From Flavisolibacter longurius (GTDB lineage Bacteria > Bacteroidota > Bacteroidia > Chitinophagales > Chitinophagaceae), in assembly GCA_013327885.1 (NCBI GenBank), contig JABUMY010000001.1:310001-374000 (forward strand): a stretch of DNA of 64,000 bases, given 5' to 3'. The notes below the pieces were generated by a model. The model was not told the DNA's origin. It saw nothing but the letters and a program-made list of their open reading frames with translations, and searched no databases. Every line of letters starts with the position of its first letter. Positions within the stretch are counted from its first letter, which is position 1. Made by a program: the position numbers and the translations under genes. Of the stretch, positions 41,710-49,995 are shown in pieces.

Positions 41710-42280
41710 TGCGGTGTGCGTTGGCAGTTACAAATTGATCCCAGCTAGCTTTTGATTTCTTTTTTGCCAACGGCTTGGATACCATCTTCAGGCCGGGAAT
41801 GCGGGTGCTGTAGTGATGACACACTGCTACGGCCAACGCATCCGTCGCATCGAACTGGGCTGGCTTTTCGGGTAGGCCCGTGATCTGCTGCAGCATCAGC
41901 CAAACCTGCTCTTTATCGGCGTTTCCGTTCCCGGTGATGGATTGCTTTACTTTTTTCGGTGAGTATTCGGTAATCGGAACGCCTTTTTCCATCGCGGCAG
42001 CAATGGCCACTCCCTGTGCTCTTCCCAGCTTCAGCATACTTTGTACGTTCTTGCCATAAAAAGGCGCTTCAATGGCAAATTCATCGGGGTTGAAATTGTT
42101 CATCAACAGCATCACCTTTTGGTGGATCTTTTGCAGCCGGTAGTAATTGTCTTTGGAACTGGCGAGTTTCAATACATCCATTTCGCGGATGGTGATGGTG
42201 TTGGCCACCACTTCTATCACACTGTATCCCATGAACAGGGTGCCCGGATCGATACCTAATATGGTCAAAGGCTTTTGCAA
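41699..42280 (-). CDS. ruvC: Holliday junction resolvase RuvC
   Basis: 193 residues. It cleaves four-way junctions with RuvAB. The four acidic catalytic residues are in LGIDPGT (Asp), AIEAPFYGKN (Glu) and FDATDALAVAVCHH (two Asp). The C-terminal ~25 basic residues extend beyond E. coli RuvC. The only start near the conserved N terminus is TTG at 42280, since a TAA lies three codons upstream. It shares an 11-nt overlap with the exported-protein gene on the other strand. Confidence 0.93.
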   Translation of the reverse strand: MQKPLTILGIDPGTLFMGYSVIEVVANTITIREMDVLKLASSKDNYYRLQKIHQKVMLLMNNFNPDEFAIEAPFYGKNVQSMLKLGRAQGVAIAAAMEKGVPITEYSPKKVKQSITGNGNADKEQVWLMLQQITGLPEKPAQFDATDALAVAVCHHYSTRIPGLKMVSKPLAKKKSKASWDQFVTANAHRIKL

Positions 42281-42371
42281 GGAAGGTTATTTTAAAGGCA
42301 AAAGTCGAAATTCAAAAAACGCTCTGTTTGAAAGAAATACCCTTTTTGAATTTTGTCCGCCTCTGGCGAAT

Positions 42372-42379
42372 TACTTTTG
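42372..42379 (+). promoter_or_regulatory. Candidate -7 box before the flippase-like gene
   Basis: TACTTTTG, exact TAnnTTTG, 10 nt before the ATG at 42390; a TTTG lies 23 nt upstream of it. Confidence 0.35.
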
Positions 42380-42389
42380 ATGTTTTTCA

Positions 42390-43382
42390 ATGGTCCGGAA
42401 CAAAACTATCAAAATTTTTCTCAAATACTTTTTGGGTCCCCTGTTATTCGCCGGATTGTCGTTTTCTATCTTTCAGCAAATTCGTCATCAGCCCCATTTA
42501 GCGCAGTCGTGGGAGGGAATCAAAGCTTCTTTTCTTTCTGTTAAAATCCTTTACCTGGTGGTAACGGTAGCCCTCATTTTTGTCAACTGGGGACTGGAAG
42601 CGCAAAAATGGAGGCTGCTGGTAAGTACTGTGCGGCCGACACGTTTTTCTACCGCTTACAAAGCCGTGCTGTCGGGTGTTTCGTTTTCGGTGGCGCTGCC
42701 CAACCGCATTGGTGAATACCTGGGCCGCATGGTGTACCAACCCGAAGGAAGCCGCCTTAAAACCATTTCGCTGGCCATTGTAGGCAGCATTGCGCAATTG
42801 CTGGTAACACTTTGCGCCGGTATGACCGGCTTGGTGCTGTTGAAGAAAGAATTGCTCCAGGCTTACCCGCATGCCCTGATCTGGTACCAGTTTTTTTTGT
42901 ACGGGTTGCTCTTTGTCACCGCCTGTATATTTTTTGTTTACTACAAGGTGAGTGCGGTGGTGAGATTTTTCAGCCGTTGGCTGCGCACCCATCATTTTTT
43001 ATACCTGGTGGAGTCCTTGCAAAAGTTTAACGGTTCTTTTTTAACAAAAATATTGTTGCTTTCGTCTCTTCGTTATGGCGTATTCCTGCTGCAGTACACG
43101 GCAATGTTTTATCTTTTCGAAGTAAACCTGTCGCCGGGTGTGGCCATGTCGGTTATGAGCGTGGTGTTTTTAGCGCTTGCCGTCATTCCGTCCATTGCCC
43201 TGATAGAAGTGGGGCTGCGCGGGGAGATCAGCTTGCGGCTGCTAGGATTGTTCAGTGCCAACAGTCTGGGGATTGGCCTTACATCGGTCACCATCTGGTT
43301 TTTGAACCTGATACTGCCGGCACTGATTGGAGCGCTGCTGCTTTTGAACATTAAACTGCTTTCGAAAAATGAAGAAACTTAG
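42390..43382 (+). CDS. Lysylphosphatidylglycerol synthase TM-region / UPF0104-like protein
   Basis: 330 residues with about eight membrane helices, e.g. YFLGPLLFAGLSFSIF, VKILYLVVTVALIFVNWGL, ISLAIVGSIAQLLVTLCAGMTGLVLL, MSVMSVVFLALAVIPSIALIEVGLRGEI. ALPNRIGEYLGRMVY and the later IEVGLRGE block are the family's polar motifs. Related proteins flip or move lipids; there is no C-terminal synthase domain, so lysyl transfer is not expected. It overlaps the DUF3108 gene by 14 nt. Confidence 0.85.
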   Translation: MVRNKTIKIFLKYFLGPLLFAGLSFSIFQQIRHQPHLAQSWEGIKASFLSVKILYLVVTVALIFVNWGLEAQKWRLLVSTVRPTRFSTAYKAVLSGVSFSVALPNRIGEYLGRMVYQPEGSRLKTISLAIVGSIAQLLVTLCAGMTGLVLLKKELLQAYPHALIWYQFFLYGLLFVTACIFFVYYKVSAVVRFFSRWLRTHHFLYLVESLQKFNGSFLTKILLLSSLRYGVFLLQYTAMFYLFEVNLSPGVAMSVMSVVFLALAVIPSIALIEVGLRGEISLRLLGLFSANSLGIGLTSVTIWFLNLILPALIGALLLLNIKLLSKNEET

Positions 43383-44199
43383 TATTTGTTTTGTGCTTGC
43401 TATTTGTTTGTTGGGTCCTGGTGCCACTACAAAAGCCCCGTTGCCACAAGCTGAGATCTGCGGGGGCCGCAACGTAACCACCCAAAACAGCGAACAGATC
43501 ATGTACATTGTGTATTACACCGTGGCCGGTATTTATGTAAATGCGGGCAATGCTACCTTTACCAATTCGGTAGAGCGGTTGAACGGCAAACCGGTCTTTC
43601 ACATCACGGCTAACGGTGCCACCAATACGAAGTACGACTGGATCTTTAAAGTGCGTGACAAGTACGAATCGTACATTGATACCACCACCATGCAGCCCCT
43701 GAAGTTTGTGCGGGATGTAAGCGAGGGAAATCACAAGCATTACGAGAACATCACCTTCAATCACGCGGCCAATACGGCGGTTACCAAAAACGGCGTGTAC
43801 AAAGTACCGGACTGTGTGCAGGATGTGATCAGTGCTGTGTACAGTGCCCGCAACATTGACTTTGACAAATACAAAAAAGACGATAAGATTCCCTTTAAGC
43901 TTTTCCTGGATAATGAAGTGTACGACATGTACATCCGCTACATGGGCCGGGAAGATGTAAAGACAAAATACGGTAAGTTCAAAGCGCACAAATTCAGGCC
44001 GCTGCTGATCAAGGGAACCATCTTTGAAGGCGGCGAAAAAATGACCGTTTGGGTAAGTGATGATGCCAACCGGGTACCCCTGCGCATTGAAAGCCCTATT
44101 GTTGTGGGAAGCGTAAAGATCGACATGATGAGTTACCGCAACCTGCGGTACCCGCTGAGCAGCTTAAAAAAATTTAACGGGCAGAATTTGTCGCAGTAA
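43369..44199 (+). CDS. DUF3108 family exported protein
   Basis: 276 residues. A signal peptide (LSICFVLAICLLGPGATTKA) precedes a beta-rich domain: YIVYYTVAGIYVNAGNATF, GATNTKYDWIFKVRDKYESYID and IKGTIFEGGEKMTVWVSDDANRVPLRIE are the DUF3108 pattern, in which the substrate loops resemble LolA-like or lipid-handling beta folds. The overlap with the flippase-like gene suggests a joint envelope function. A 7-nt array begins 2 nt after the stop. Confidence 0.85.
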   Translation: MKKLSICFVLAICLLGPGATTKAPLPQAEICGGRNVTTQNSEQIMYIVYYTVAGIYVNAGNATFTNSVERLNGKPVFHITANGATNTKYDWIFKVRDKYESYIDTTTMQPLKFVRDVSEGNHKHYENITFNHAANTAVTKNGVYKVPDCVQDVISAVYSARNIDFDKYKKDDKIPFKLFLDNEVYDMYIRYMGREDVKTKYGKFKAHKFRPLLIKGTIFEGGEKMTVWVSDDANRVPLRIESPIVVGSVKIDMMSYRNLRYPLSSLKKFNGQNLSQ

Positions 44200-44201
44200 T
44201 G

Positions 44202-44229
44202 AGGATAAAGGATAAGAGATTGCGATAAG
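44202..44229 (+). repeat. 7-nt word array after the DUF3108 gene
   Basis: Units AGGATAA, AGGATAA, GAGATTG, CGATAAG, beginning 2 nt after the stop codon. Confidence 0.6.
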
Positions 44230-44320
44230 GCCTGAAAGGCCGACATAAATTAGCCCAGGGTTGCAAGCCCTGGGCTAAACATTTATAGCGAGAACAAAGA
44301 GCCCTGAAGGGGCGACATAG
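44229..44320. repeat. Cluster of three REP-like hairpins
   Basis: GGCCTGAAAGGCC then GACATAAA (44229-44249); an 11-bp stem TTAGCCCAGGG/CCCTGGGCTAA (44250-44278); GCCCTGAAGGGGC then GACATAG (44301-44320). The first and last share a hairpin-plus-GACATA form and differ from the hairpins next to the transposase at 44588. Confidence 0.7.
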
Positions 44321-44471
44321 TTTTCTAGATGCTTTATTATGCAGACCTCTCTGTTTTGCCCCTAAGGACTGTCAGGTTGTACAGAAGACATCAAGTAGAA
44401 TAATAGGTCCAAACCAGCAACTTATTTATAGAAGGCGCCCACCACGATAAAGAAACCGCCGCAATAAAGCA

Positions 44472-45126
44472 GGCTCCAAAGGAGCCCCGTGTTTATAGAA
44501 ATAATCCAAAACAATTTGACCTGACTCCGAAGGAGTCTCGTGTTACCTGCCGCCGTCGTATCTTAGAAGACACCAAATCTTCTGTTTATGGCCGGAACCT
44601 ACTCCCGCATTTACCTGCACTTTGTATTTGCTGTGCAGGGCCGTCAAAGCCTCATTCCAAAACACTGCCGTGAAGAACTACATAAGTACATAAACAGGGC
44701 TGGTGGAAGCAAGAGGCGCCAAAATGCTGGCCGTCTATTGCATGCCCGATCATCTGCATCTCTTTGCCAGCGTCAAGCCTTCGCTCATTATCCCAAATTT
44801 TGTCAAAGAGATCAAAGTGCAGAGCAATGAATTTATCCGGGCCAAGAACTGGGTCAGGGGAGTTTTTCACTGGCAGGAAGGGTATGGTGTGTTTTCTTAT
44901 GGTCATTCACAAGTCGAACGTGTTTGCAGCTATGTGTTTAATCAGGAAGAGCATCACAAAAAGAAAACGTTCAAGGAAGAATATCATTCGTTCCTGGAGA
45001 AGTTCAGTGTGCCATTCGAGGAAAGATATTTGTTTTCATGGGTAGATTGACAGGCGACACGAGGCTCCTTCGGAGCCGGTTTCTACTACATCTTGGTTTC
45101 TATAAACACGAGACTCCTTCGGAGTC
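44472..45126 (+). mobile_element. RAYT locus with double REP hairpins on each side
   Basis: Left side: GGCTCCAAAGGAGCC at 44472-44486 and GACTCCGAAGGAGTC at 44523-44537, each followed by C(C/T)CGTGTT. Right side, inverted: GGCTCCTTCGGAGCC at 45063-45077 and GACTCCTTCGGAGTC at 45112-45126. The conserved CGTGTTTATAGAAA tail occurs on both sides. The transposase inside is frameshifted. Confidence 0.75.
44588..45050 (+). pseudogene. Frameshifted IS200-like / RAYT transposase
   Basis: The first 35 or so codons (MAGTYSRIYLHFVFAVQGRQSLI ... ELHKYIN) are normal, then the frame must move by one base near 44696 to reach GLVEARGAKMLAVYCMPDHLHLFASVKPS, which holds the HUH histidines, and the rest, including YVFNQEEHHKKK with the catalytic Tyr. 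Removing one A from AAC-AGG-GCT restores the family reading. No slippery run or strong signal for programmed shifting is seen, so a single-base insertion in an old copy is the simplest reading. Same subfamily as the intact copy at 17.7 kb. Confidence 0.8.
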
Positions 45127-45284
45127 AGTGAGTGTTCCATGCTGGATCAGCCATGCTGCGCTTATATAGATGGTTTGTAATTCCGGTTACAAATGAATCA
45201 GGAGAACAGTATCGTTTTATGAGCTAAGCGAAATCCAAAACGATACCGGGTAAAATGTTAGCCTTTCGTGGTGCGCATTTACAC

Positions 45285-46157
45285 TTACCCCAACTCCTCC
45301 AACCTCAAAAACTCTTTTGGCCGGATGCCTTTTTCTGTTTGTTGCAGGGTGCAGCATTCGTGCTGCGCATCATGCTCAAAAAATAAAATGTAATCCTTCT
45401 CCACAGCCTCCGTCAAAAAGCTTTTCTTTTCCTGCAGCGTGGTTAGCGGAAACATATCATAGGCCATTACATAAGGCAGGGGAATATGGCCTGCGCTGGG
45501 CAGCAGGTCGGCCATAAATACAATTGTTTTATCCTTGTAAGTGATTTGCGGTAGCATCATGCCGGCCGTATGTCCTTCTACAAACCTGAGCGAAATGTTC
45601 GCCGCGAATGTTTGTTCCGGCAGCGGTTTGGTGGCATCCCAATCGACATTGGGCAGTTCAACAAACTGCAACTGACCGCTTTCCTGTATGGGTAGAATAT
45701 TTTCTTTCAGGAAAGAAGCCTTTTCCCTGTCGTTCGGGTTCACAGCCCATTCCCAATGCTCTTCGTTGCTCCAATAGGTGGCGTTTTTAAATGCAGGCAA
45801 CAGTTTGTCACCTTCGCGGATAATGGAGCCGCCACAATGATCAAAATGCAAATGAGTAAGAATAACATCGGTGATATCATCGCGGTGAAAACCGTGCTGC
45901 GCCAGCGACGCATCCAGCGAGGCATCGCCATGCAGGTGATAATGTCCAAAGAATTTTGCATCCTGCTTGTTGCCGATGCCGTTGTCAATCAAGATCAGCT
46001 TTCCTTCTTCTTCAAGCAGCAGGCAGCGCATAGCCCAGGTGCAAAGGTTGGCCTCGTCAGCAGGGTTGATCTTGTTCCATAGGCTTTTGGGCACCACGCC
46101 AAACATAGCGCCGCCGTCAAGCTTAAAGTTGCCGGTGTTTATGGTATAAAGTTTCAT
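45285..46157 (-). CDS. MBL-fold metallo-hydrolase
   Basis: 290 residues. THLHFDHCGG (about residue 95) is the H-x-H-x-D-H zinc motif; VEGHTAGMMLP (about 197), FMADLLP and a final FFEHD give further ligands. It resembles lactonase/quorum-quenching or general glyoxalase-II-like hydrolases, but substrate is not assignable. The ATG at 46157 is preferred; it overlaps the upstream transporter's stop by 4 nt, so the pair is co-translated. Confidence 0.88.
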   Translation of the reverse strand: MKLYTINTGNFKLDGGAMFGVVPKSLWNKINPADEANLCTWAMRCLLLEEEGKLILIDNGIGNKQDAKFFGHYHLHGDASLDASLAQHGFHRDDITDVILTHLHFDHCGGSIIREGDKLLPAFKNATYWSNEEHWEWAVNPNDREKASFLKENILPIQESGQLQFVELPNVDWDATKPLPEQTFAANISLRFVEGHTAGMMLPQITYKDKTIVFMADLLPSAGHIPLPYVMAYDMFPLTTLQEKKSFLTEAVEKDYILFFEHDAQHECCTLQQTEKGIRPKEFLRLEELG

Positions 46158-47434
46158 TGCTGTGCAAGCCGTTTTGATGTTTGAATGGTAAACCACAAAA
46201 GAATAAAACCGATCACAAAAAACACCACCAGCGCCAGGATCGAATTGCGCATGGATCCCGTAGCGCCTTCAATAAAGCCAAAGGCAAAAAGGCCGATCAC
46301 AATGGCAAATTTTTCGGTGATGTCGTAAAAGCTAAAGAACGATGCCGTGTCTTTTGTGGGTGGCATCAGCTTGGCGTAGGTAGAGCGGCTGAGCGATTGC
46401 ACACCACCCATTACCAATCCTACCAGTGCAGCAAGAATATAAAAATGCATTTCGGTTTGCATAAAATAGCCGCCGATGCAAAGACAGATCCACAGGGCTA
46501 CTGTCAGCATCAGTACCTGGAAGTTGCCCCAATGTGCGGAAAGGCGCGACATGCCAATGGCGCCGGCAATGGCCACCACCTGTATGATAACAGCCGTAAT
46601 GATAAGATTGGTGTCGGGCAGTTGCAGTTCTTTAATGCCAAAATCAATGGCCACTAGCATCACCGTTTGTACGCCCATGCTGTAAAAAAGAAACGAAACA
46701 AGAAAGCGTTTCAGCACAGGCATGTGCTTGATCTGGTCCCACACTTTTTGCAGTTCGTGAAAACCGTTGGTCAGAATATTCTTGCGCTCTGATCCGGCAG
46801 GCTGTGAGCGGGGCAGTCGCTTAAACGGGATCTGTGCAAAGCCGATCCACCACAAGCCAACGATCAAAAACGTAAGCTTGAGTGGCAGGGCCGAATTGGG
46901 CATGGCTATCACAAGGCCAAAGCCAATGATCTGCATGAGCACACTACCGATATAACCAAAGGTGTAACCCCGTGCACTGATGCGGTCAATGTCTTTTTCG
47001 GCGGCGATCTCCGGCAGGTAAGAATTGTAAAACACCTGGCTGCCATAAAACCCAACGCAGGCCATCAGCAGCATAAACAAGCCAAACAGCACATTGCTTT
47101 CATCGAAAAAAAACATCAGCGAGCAGGCGGTTGCGCCGAGGTAACAGAAAAAGCGCATGAAAGATTTCTTATTGCCTTTGTAGTCGGCAATGGAAGAAAG
47201 AATTGGCGATAAAAGAATAATGATAATGTAGGCAAACGCTAAAAAATAATCTTTCAGTTCTGTGTTGACAAAATTGCGGCCAAGAAAGTTGATGCCACCT
47301 TTGAACTTTTCGGTGGACGTGACCGCAGCATAATAAGCAGGGAAAAAAGTGGTGGTGATAACCAGGTTATAAACGCTGTTGGCCCAATCGTACATTGCCC
47401 AGCCGTTGATAACTTTTTTGGAGGCAGTTTGCAT
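46154..47434 (-). CDS. MFS transporter, UMF1 (Atg22-like) family
   Basis: 426 residues with twelve predicted helices. INGWAMYDWANSVYNLVITTTFFPAYY at the N terminus is the hallmark W-x-x-Y-D-W-A-N-S of the UMF1 family, and GYIGSVLMQIIGFGLVIAMP and SRSTYAKLMPP are also typical. Related eukaryotic proteins export amino acids from the vacuole; the bacterial substrate is unknown. Overlaps the MBL hydrolase gene by 4 nt. Confidence 0.9.
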   Translation of the reverse strand: MQTASKKVINGWAMYDWANSVYNLVITTTFFPAYYAAVTSTEKFKGGINFLGRNFVNTELKDYFLAFAYIIIILLSPILSSIADYKGNKKSFMRFFCYLGATACSLMFFFDESNVLFGLFMLLMACVGFYGSQVFYNSYLPEIAAEKDIDRISARGYTFGYIGSVLMQIIGFGLVIAMPNSALPLKLTFLIVGLWWIGFAQIPFKRLPRSQPAGSERKNILTNGFHELQKVWDQIKHMPVLKRFLVSFLFYSMGVQTVMLVAIDFGIKELQLPDTNLIITAVIIQVVAIAGAIGMSRLSAHWGNFQVLMLTVALWICLCIGGYFMQTEMHFYILAALVGLVMGGVQSLSRSTYAKLMPPTKDTASFFSFYDITEKFAIVIGLFAFGFIEGATGSMRNSILALVVFFVIGFILLWFTIQTSKRLAQQ

Positions 47435-47450
47435 ATAGGCATAAAAATAT

Positions 47451-47478
47451 AAAAAGACACCGCAGCGGGTGTCTTTTT
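47451..47478 (-). terminator. Terminator of the uppP operon
   Basis: 11-bp stem AAAAAGACACC/GGTGTCTTTTT, 6-nt loop; T-rich on both strands. It lies beyond the uppP stop and just before the transporter start. Confidence 0.8.
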
Positions 47479-47554
47479 TATTTCTTGTTGATGATAGTAA
47501 GATGAATTGGTGGCTCCTGTTGCAAAGCTGTCAACACGTTTTTGCAACCGGCAC

Positions 47555-48421
47555 TTAGGTAAGATAACCTGTATACGCCAGTGCCAGCAGGATAATGCCT
47601 GCAATAATGCGGTACCAGCCAAACAGGCGGAAGCCATGCTTTTGCAGGTAGCCGATAAAAAATTTGATGGCCAGCAGGGCTACAACAAAAGCAACCACAT
47701 TGCCTACAACAAATGCTGTGATGTTTTCCTGCGAAGCCATGATGACTTCATAACCTTTTTGCTTTTCTTCTCCCCAGTCTTTCATCACCAGTGAATAAAT
47801 GGTGGCGGCAAACATGGTTGGCACGGCTAGAAAAAACGAGAACTCCGCGGCAAAGTTGCGGCTAAGCTTTTGCTGCATGCCACCGATGATGGAAGCCGCA
47901 CTGCGACTCACGCCAGGGATCATGGCCAGCACCTGCCAAAAGCCAATGATAAAGGCTTTTTTAAAGCTTAGCTTTTCTTCGGCTTCCACTACTTCCTGTT
48001 TGGTAAGATGGTGGGCCAGGATGTCCTGCTCTTCATTTTTTGCGGCTTGGGGAAACCAGTTGTCAACAAACAAGAGCACAATGCCGCCCAGTACCAGCGA
48101 TACGGCTACGATCACCGGGCTGCCCAGCATCTGGTCGATAAAATCGTTGAACAAAAAACCAAAAAAAAGTGCAGGGATCACGCTGACAAGCAGCTTGAGA
48201 TAAAACTGGTAGCGGGTGAAATGAAAGAATTTTTTCCAGTACAGCACCACCACCGCAAGGATAGCTCCCAACTGGATGGAAACTTCGAAGATCTTGGTGA
48301 AGTCTTCATGGCCAATGCCGAATGCCGAACTGGCAATGATCATGTGGCCGGTGGAGGATACGGGTAAAAACTCGGTGAGGCCTTCTACAATGGCGATAAT
48401 GATGGCTTCAAAAAGATTCAT
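47555..48421 (-). CDS. uppP: Undecaprenyl-diphosphate phosphatase
   Basis: 288 residues with eight helices. [17 protein letters not shown] (about residue 13, with the E-x-x-x-E and the conserved Ser/His) and [14 protein letters not shown] (about 168) are the two BacA/UppP catalytic loops. It recycles undecaprenyl phosphate for peptidoglycan and polysaccharide synthesis. Its start overlaps the stop of the DUF3098 gene by one base. The order ftsX-DUF3098-uppP recurs in Bacteroidota. Resistance to bacitracin is a known effect of the family. Confidence 0.96.
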   Translation of the reverse strand: MNLFEAIIIAIVEGLTEFLPVSSTGHMIIASSAFGIGHEDFTKIFEVSIQLGAILAVVVLYWKKFFHFTRYQFYLKLLVSVIPALFFGFLFNDFIDQMLGSPVIVAVSLVLGGIVLLFVDNWFPQAAKNEEQDILAHHLTKQEVVEAEEKLSFKKAFIIGFWQVLAMIPGVSRSAASIIGGMQQKLSRNFAAEFSFFLAVPTMFAATIYSLVMKDWGEEKQKGYEVIMASQENITAFVVGNVVAFVVALLAIKFFIGYLQKHGFRLFGWYRIIAGIILLALAYTGYLT

Positions 48422-48705
48422 TAGTCCGCAGCTCCCCTGTTTTTCGGTTGGCAGAAGAGGGCATAGATCTCAATGGCAAGACCGATCAGGATAACGATAG
48501 GAGCAATAGTAATGCGCCGTGTGCTGTACACCTCCGAAGGGTTGAAAACGTTCGGGTCTTCGCTGCCGCCACCGGCCATCAGCAAAAAGCCAAGGGTAAG
48601 AACGGCCACGCCGATCAGCATCCACTTGTAATTCTCTTTGCCAAAAAGCGCTTCGGCTTTTGGCTTTGGTGCTTTCACCGGTGCGATAGGTTTTGTTGCT
48701 TTCAT
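48421..48705 (-). CDS. DUF3098 family membrane protein
   Basis: 94 residues. A basic Lys/Pro-rich N terminus is followed by [65 protein letters not shown]: two helices around a short extracytoplasmic loop. This is the full DUF3098 pattern. It overlaps uppP by one base. Function is unknown, but the conserved placement between ftsX and uppP points to envelope or division. Confidence 0.88.
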   Translation of the reverse strand: MKATKPIAPVKAPKPKAEALFGKENYKWMLIGVAVLTLGFLLMAGGGSEDPNVFNPSEVYSTRRITIAPIVILIGLAIEIYALFCQPKNRGAAD

Positions 48706-48737
48706 TCGAAATTCAATTGAGGGGCAAAGTAAAGGAA

Positions 48738-48765
48738 GTTTGTGGTTTGTCGTTTATAGTTTGTG
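48738..48765 (+). repeat. 7-nt word array (GTTTGTG) between ftsX and the DUF3098 gene
   Basis: Units GTTTGTG, GTTTGTC, GTTTATA, GTTTGTG. Inverted partner at 48799-48826. Confidence 0.8.
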
Positions 48766-48798
48766 GTTGCCGAGCATTTGTCTAAAAAAGGCGTCCCT

Positions 48799-48826
48799 AA
48801 CTACAAACCACTAACCACAAACTACA
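48799..48826 (-). repeat. Inverted 7-nt array 5 nt behind the ftsX stop
   Basis: Units AACTACA, AACCACT, AACCACA, AACTACA on the plus strand; with 48738-48765 it can form a long interrupted hairpin inside the operon. Confidence 0.8.
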
Positions 48827-48831
48827 AACCC

Positions 48832-49713
48832 TTAATACAGGTCATCCAGCTTCATGCGCAGGTATTTGGATACGCTTCGCCAGGTGCTGAGAAACGTAAT
48901 GGTAATGCCAATGATCATCAGTACCAGGAACAGGATCAGCAGCGTGGAGCTCGATCGAACCACTTTGAGCCAGGGAATAAAATTCTCGGCCACCACCATT
49001 ACAATATAAATCAGCAGGATGGCAATGCCGGCGCTGATGGCGCCATTGATAATGGCACGTACCGTCAACGGACGGGCAATAAACTGCCGGGTGGCACCCA
49101 CCATCTGCATGGTTTTGATCAAAAAGCGGTTGCTGAACATGGCCAGGCGAATGGTGTTATCAATCAGGAAGATCACCACAATGGAAAGAATAATGGCGAT
49201 ACCCAGGATGATCAGGCTGATGTTGCGGAAATTTTTGTTCATGTTCGACACCAGTTCCTGCGGGTACGAAACATCGGAGACCAATCCTGTGCTTTGTCCC
49301 TGCTTGATGTCGGCGGCTACTTTCTGCAGGCTGTCCGGGTCAACATATTCCGTCTTCAGGCGAAAGTAGATACCGTCCGGAAGCGGGTTAAAGTCGAGGA
49401 TGGTGCTGAAATCTTCGTTGCCTTCGTCGAGATATTTTTTCTTGGCTTCGTCCTTGGTCACATATTCATAGCTGCGGATGTAAGGCCGCGAGGCAATAAA
49501 AGCCATCAGCGCCGCGCTGTCCTTGGCCGCAACTTTGTTGGCTAAGTACACCTTTACCTCTACATTTTCTTTAAAGTATTCACTTAGCTGGTTGGTGTTG
49601 ATCACCATCCACCCTACAATTCCCAGGAGAAACAACACCAGCGTAACGCCGATGATGCTCATTACATAGGACGGTTTTCCCCGCTTTGACGAACCTTTGC
49701 CGATTTGTGCCAT
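48832..49713 (-). CDS. ftsX: Cell division permease-like protein FtsX
   Basis: 293 residues. One N-terminal helix (YVMSIIGVTLVLFLLGIVGWMVI), a ~100-residue periplasmic loop, and three C-terminal helices (ISLIILGIAIILSIVVIFLI, IINGAISAGIAILLIYIVMV, LLILFLVLMIIGITITFL). FtsX with the ATPase FtsE controls peptidoglycan hydrolases at the septum; ftsE is not next to it here, as is common in Bacteroidota. The frame stays open to 50553, but MAQIGKGSSKRGKPS is the family start and a good promoter lies directly upstream. Confidence 0.93.
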   Translation of the reverse strand: MAQIGKGSSKRGKPSYVMSIIGVTLVLFLLGIVGWMVINTNQLSEYFKENVEVKVYLANKVAAKDSAALMAFIASRPYIRSYEYVTKDEAKKKYLDEGNEDFSTILDFNPLPDGIYFRLKTEYVDPDSLQKVAADIKQGQSTGLVSDVSYPQELVSNMNKNFRNISLIILGIAIILSIVVIFLIDNTIRLAMFSNRFLIKTMQMVGATRQFIARPLTVRAIINGAISAGIAILLIYIVMVVAENFIPWLKVVRSSSTLLILFLVLMIIGITITFLSTWRSVSKYLRMKLDDLY

Positions 49714-49736
49714 GCTGTAAACTCGTTTGAAGTGGA

Positions 49737-49767
49737 CAAAAATAAAGGTTTGCCTGTATGCGTCAAG
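49737..49767 (-). promoter_or_regulatory. Promoter of the ftsX-DUF3098-uppP operon
   Basis: On the minus strand: CTTG (one mismatch to TTTG) at 49764-49767, 19-nt spacer, TATTTTTG at 49737-49744 (exact TAnnTTTG). Predicted leader about 17 nt. Clearest promoter of the window. Confidence 0.6.
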
Positions 49768-49780
49768 TCCGCAACCGGCA

Positions 49781-49816
49781 TTTGCGCAGAATAAAAGGCT
49801 GAAACAGTTATTTTTG
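49781..49816 (+). promoter_or_regulatory. Candidate leuS promoter
   Basis: TTTG at 49781-49784 and TATTTTTG at 49809-49816, spacer 24 nt. It would leave a leader of about 170 nt before leuS, in which I see no T-box features. Confidence 0.3.
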
Positions 49817-49995
49817 CCTTTCCCTAACGATTGCTGCAGCAGTATATTGCTATCCGAACCGCTATTTATAAGAGGTTTGTGGTGAGGAAGATCGCAAAGC
49901 CGTTCCACCAGAACGACTTTTCTGTTTTTAAAGATGTCCGGGTGCTTCTCCCTTGCAAATTGTGCGTGGTGTGCAGCAGTCAAAATAAATGTAAC

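Noticed and set aside
44660-44720. Programmed +1 frameshift in the third RAYT
   Set aside because: No slippery run or stop-codon pause site; the intact relative at 17.7 kb needs no shift, so a simple mutation is more likely.
49817-49995. Long leuS leader considered as a T-box or other riboswitch
   Set aside because: No T-box sequence, specifier loop or terminator/antiterminator pair was found; T-boxes are not expected in this phylum.
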